The notes under the pieces: generated by a model
Databases searched by the model: none
What the model was told of the DNA's origin: nothing
Seen by the model: only the letters and a program-made list of their open reading frames with translations
Source of the DNA: an uncultured Actinomycetes bacterium
GTDB lineage: Bacteria > Actinomycetota > Thermoleophilia > Solirubrobacterales > Thermoleophilaceae
Direction of reading: 5' to 3'
Assembly (NCBI GenBank): GCA_946481495.1
Contig: CAMLNW010000032.1
Span: 1 to 15,839 of the forward strand
Length of the DNA: 15,839 bases
Translations under genes and position numbers: made by a program
In this document: piece by piece, positions 13,894 through 15,839 of the stretch
Layout of the letters: the number at the start of each line of letters is the position of its first letter
How positions within the stretch are numbered: the first letter of the stretch is position 1

Positions 13894-14579
13894 ACCGCGG
13901 TCGCGACGCCGCGGTTCAACTCGCGCTGCGCGACGTCCATCCCGAGGAACGGCAACACCATCGCGCACATCAACTCGGGAACCAACTCCGGCAGTCGCTC
14001 GGTACGGCCGGCCGCGATCTCACGGCGCAGTGTCTCGCCGAGCTCGCTGACACGTCCGGCGCGCAGCGTCTCGCCGAGTGGGCCGTCGGGCATCGCGGGC
14101 GCCTGGAACAGCTCGGCGACTGCCGCCGCTGTCTGCTCGCGCCGCCGCTGTGTCTCGCCGCCGGCGACGAGCACCTCGCTGAAGCACATCCGTGCGGCAT
14201 CGGGCTCACGCGCCAGCGTGCCCAAGAGCGCGGTGAGGGCGGCGCGCAACTGGTCGATCCAGTCGGTCTGCGTCTCGAACGCGTCGAACGTCGTGGCCAG
14301 AAGACGGTCGACCCAGGCGCCGTAGGTCGCGCAGAAGCAGTCGTCCTTGCCGCCGAACAGCTCGTAGAAGGTCTTGCGCGAGACACCGGCGCGCCAGACG
14401 ACGTCGGCGATCCGAACGCCGTGATAGCCGTGCTCGCCGACGGCCTCGGTCATGGCACGCATGATCCGGTCGCGTTGCGAGGCTTGGACCTCCTCGGCCG
14501 TCAGTCCATGACGTCCCCCGGTCAGCTGATCGGGGCGTCGGCTACGGCGGGGGGCCGCGCTTGGGGCGCTAACCGCCAT
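13890..14579 (-). CDS. TetR-family regulator (second gene of the cluster)
   Basis: A 229-aa TetR regulator. After a basic N-terminus comes LTGGRHGLTAEEV (19-31), a leader motif shared with its neighbours, then the HTH (about 36-82): RDRIMRAMTEAVGEHGYHGV and IADVVWRAGVSRKTFYELFG, followed by KDDCF. The rest is a helical ligand-binding domain with FSEVLVAGGETQRRREQTAA. The ATG at 14579 overlaps the 3' end of the upstream TetR gene by 11 bp, and the stop overlaps the start of the HTH-less gene by 4 bp, so all three are probably translated from one mRNA. No enzyme gene is adjacent, so the regulated pathway is not evident. Confidence 0.9.
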   Translation of the reverse strand: MAVSAPSAAPRRSRRPDQLTGGRHGLTAEEVQASQRDRIMRAMTEAVGEHGYHGVRIADVVWRAGVSRKTFYELFGGKDDCFCATYGAWVDRLLATTFDAFETQTDWIDQLRAALTALLGTLAREPDAARMCFSEVLVAGGETQRRREQTAAAVAELFQAPAMPDGPLGETLRAGRVSELGETLRREIAAGRTERLPELVPELMCAMVLPFLGMDVAQRELNRGVATAV

Positions 14580-15207
14580 GGACGACCTCCGGTGGGACGA
14601 GATGGAATGACACGACCTCGCCGGCGAGCTCGGATATTCCCTTGACCTTCCCGCGCGCGAGCGCGTCGTAGACGAGCTCGTGGATTCCGCCTGTCAGGAC
14701 ACGGGCGCGCAGGAGTGCCTCGTCGCGGTTCTCATACCGCTCTTGGAGTGCGTCCGCACCTAGCGCGGTCAGGCGCTCCATCGTCTTGGCACGCCGGACG
14801 CGCGCCTTCTCGCCGGCGGCCAGCACCTCGACGACGAGCATCCGGGCGACCTTCGGCTCGCTCTCGACGAACTCGAGCAGCGCCCGCAGGCTGTTCTCGA
14901 TCCGTATCTCCGGCGTCCCGCCGAGTCGGCAGGCGCGCTGGACGAGTACGAGGATGTGGTCGGCCGCCTCCTGGTAGGCGACGAGGAAGCAGTCCTCCTT
15001 GTCGGTGAAGATCTCGTAGAAGGTGCGCCGCGAGATCCCGGCGCGCTTGAGGATCTTGTGGACCGTCGTGTCGAGGTAGCCCTCCTCGGCGATCACCTCG
15101 GCGAGCGCGTCGAGCAGCCTGCCTCGCTGTACCTCGTGGACGACCGCACGCGGTATCCCGTGGGGTCCTCCCGTCAGCTTGATACTGGGCCTCTTGCGAG
15201 TCTCCAC
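14569..15207 (-). CDS. TetR-family regulator (first gene of the cluster)
   Basis: A 212-aa TetR regulator that begins at a GTG, with the leader motif IKLTGGPHGIP (9-19). The HTH (about 27-74) reads QRGRLLDALAEVIAEEGYLD and VHKILKRAGISRRTFYEIFT, followed by KEDCF. The ligand domain includes RMLVVEVLAAGEKARVRRAK, which resembles the equivalent part of the next gene, so the two are probably paralogues. A weak AGAGAGG site lies about 12 bases before the GTG. Two palindromes in the upstream region (15230-15257) flank a TAAGAT -10 box, suggesting that one of the TetR proteins represses the operon. Confidence 0.9.
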   Translation of the reverse strand: METRKRPSIKLTGGPHGIPRAVVHEVQRGRLLDALAEVIAEEGYLDTTVHKILKRAGISRRTFYEIFTDKEDCFLVAYQEAADHILVLVQRACRLGGTPEIRIENSLRALLEFVESEPKVARMLVVEVLAAGEKARVRRAKTMERLTALGADALQERYENRDEALLRARVLTGGIHELVYDALARGKVKGISELAGEVVSFHLVPPEVVHGG

Positions 15208-15229
15208 CCGGCCGGTTCGCCTCTCTGCG

Positions 15230-15257
15230 TGCTGTTAGAGACAGCATCTTACAAGAT
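15230..15257. promoter_or_regulatory. Promoter region of the TetR operon with two palindromes
   Basis: TGCTGT N5 ACAGCA (15230-15246) and ATCTT AC AAGAT (15246-15257) are adjacent perfect palindromes. On the minus strand TAAGAT (15246-15251) fits a -10 box for the operon starting at 15207, putting the first palindrome over the transcription start. No clear -35 box is seen. This fits TetR autoregulation but is inferred from layout. Confidence 0.45.
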
Positions 15258-15315
15258 AGGAACACGGCGATACTGAAAGTTGGCCGGCGAGCCAGCCAGG
15301 TGGCCCTCGGCGAGG

Positions 15316-15839
15316 CTAGGAGTTAGCCGCCGCGCAGGCGGCCGGCGCACCGACGAAAGGCGCGAGCTGGACGAATGCGGCGGTCGGAGTCAGCTCACGC
15401 AGCCGCTGAACGCGGTTCTGGCGGATCTGGCCATAGACGAGCGCATAAGTCGCGTTGACGACTGCCTCGGCAACGAGCGGCGGCCGATCGGCCGCCAGCT
15501 CGTGGCCTGGCTCGAGGAAGATCTGGAATGCCTGGATCGTCTGGTCGCCGGCCTCGAGCGCGTCGTGGCCGGCGGTGAAGACGTCCACGATCGCCACGCT
15601 GGCCGCGGCGGGCTCGGCGGCGAGGAAACCGAACAGCGCGTCGATACCGGCGCGCAGCGCGAGTGGCCATTCGGGCTCGGCCTCGTAGGCCGCCCTGAAT
15701 GTCGCCAACGACTGCTCGCGCTCGCGTTCGACCGCGGCGAGCAGTGCTGCTTCTTTGTTCTCGAAGTTGCCGTAGAAGGTGCTGAGCGAGGCGGCGGCGC
15801 GGTCCACCACCCGCGTGCCCGGCTGGCCCTGCTCGAAGG
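15316..15839 (-). CDS. TetR-family regulator, 5' end beyond the window
   Basis: A frame open to the right edge. The first visible residues, FEQGQPGTRVVDRAAASLST, then FYGNFENKEAALLAAV, are the recognition part of a TetR HTH, so the internal GTG near 15810 is not the start and the gene begins outside the window. The ligand domain (LRAGIDALFGFLAAEP, HDALEAGDQTIQAFQIFLEP) and the tail AAFVQLAPFVGAPAA match the second half of the double TetR at 11999 and the HTH-less gene at 13441. The missing part may hold a further TetR unit. A gap of 108 bp with its own promoter separates it from the cluster downstream. Confidence 0.85.
   Translation of the reverse strand, partial: FEQGQPGTRVVDRAAASLSTFYGNFENKEAALLAAVEREREQSLATFRAAYEAEPEWPLALRAGIDALFGFLAAEPAAASVAIVDVFTAGHDALEAGDQTIQAFQIFLEPGHELAADRPPLVAEAVVNATYALVYGQIRQNRVQRLRELTPTAAFVQLAPFVGAPAACAAANS

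Noticed and set aside
15316..15810. Complete small TetR gene starting at the GTG near 15810
   Set aside because: The frame stays open to the window edge and the HTH continues before that GTG, so the gene is a 5' partial.

Overview
The window comes from a high-GC actinobacterium. The very GC-rich coding sequence, frequent GTG starts, several apparently leaderless genes (TANNNT boxes 6 to 8 nt before the start codon) and the abundance of TetR regulators suggest the Thermoleophilia/Solirubrobacterales branch. That placement is an inference, not a demonstrated fact.

Layout, left to right. (1) 1-1514: the tail of an unknown gene, then a secreted SpoIID/LytB-domain protein (+). (2) 1610-5335: five genes on the minus strand, read right to left: a DUF4143 AAA ATPase, a PAP2 phosphatase coupled to it by a GTGA overlap, the GTPase/ATPase ychF, a small lipoprotein and a solitary XRE regulator. 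A 6 x 23 bp tandem repeat (5355-5492) abuts the ATPase gene. (3) 5494-9009: a minus-strand operon of M20 peptidase, short-form ftsH, methylmalonyl-CoA epimerase and a 72-aa unknown. (4) 9147-10641: a hipBA toxin-antitoxin operon (+) with three near-identical operators about 50 bp apart. (5) 10638-13309: an R2-like ligand-binding oxidase fused to an SCP2 domain (-), divergent from a protein containing two TetR units, with paired operator-like sites between them. (6) 13441-15839: a TetR cluster (-) comprising a TetR, a second TetR and an HTH-less TetR ligand-domain protein in overlapping frames, preceded by the 3' part of another TetR gene that leaves the window.

The most unusual signal is a pair of matching non-coding modules, A (about 1505-1607, minus strand) and B (about 13287-13425, plus strand). 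Each has, in order, a FadR/GntR-like palindrome (ATTGG N3 GACCA), 10-11 bp, a consensus TTGACAC -35 box, a TGTTACGYTCC -10 region, and at the expected transcript start a hairpin beginning TCTCGG, ending CCGAGA, with GGAGGG in its loop region. Both sit just downstream of, and in the same orientation as, a regulator gene and converge on the next gene. They look like two members of a small-RNA family under common control. Module B ends in a strong intrinsic-type terminator. The RNA of module A could pair with the leader of the neighbouring SpoIID-domain gene.

No rRNA, tRNA, CRISPR array or transposase gene was seen.
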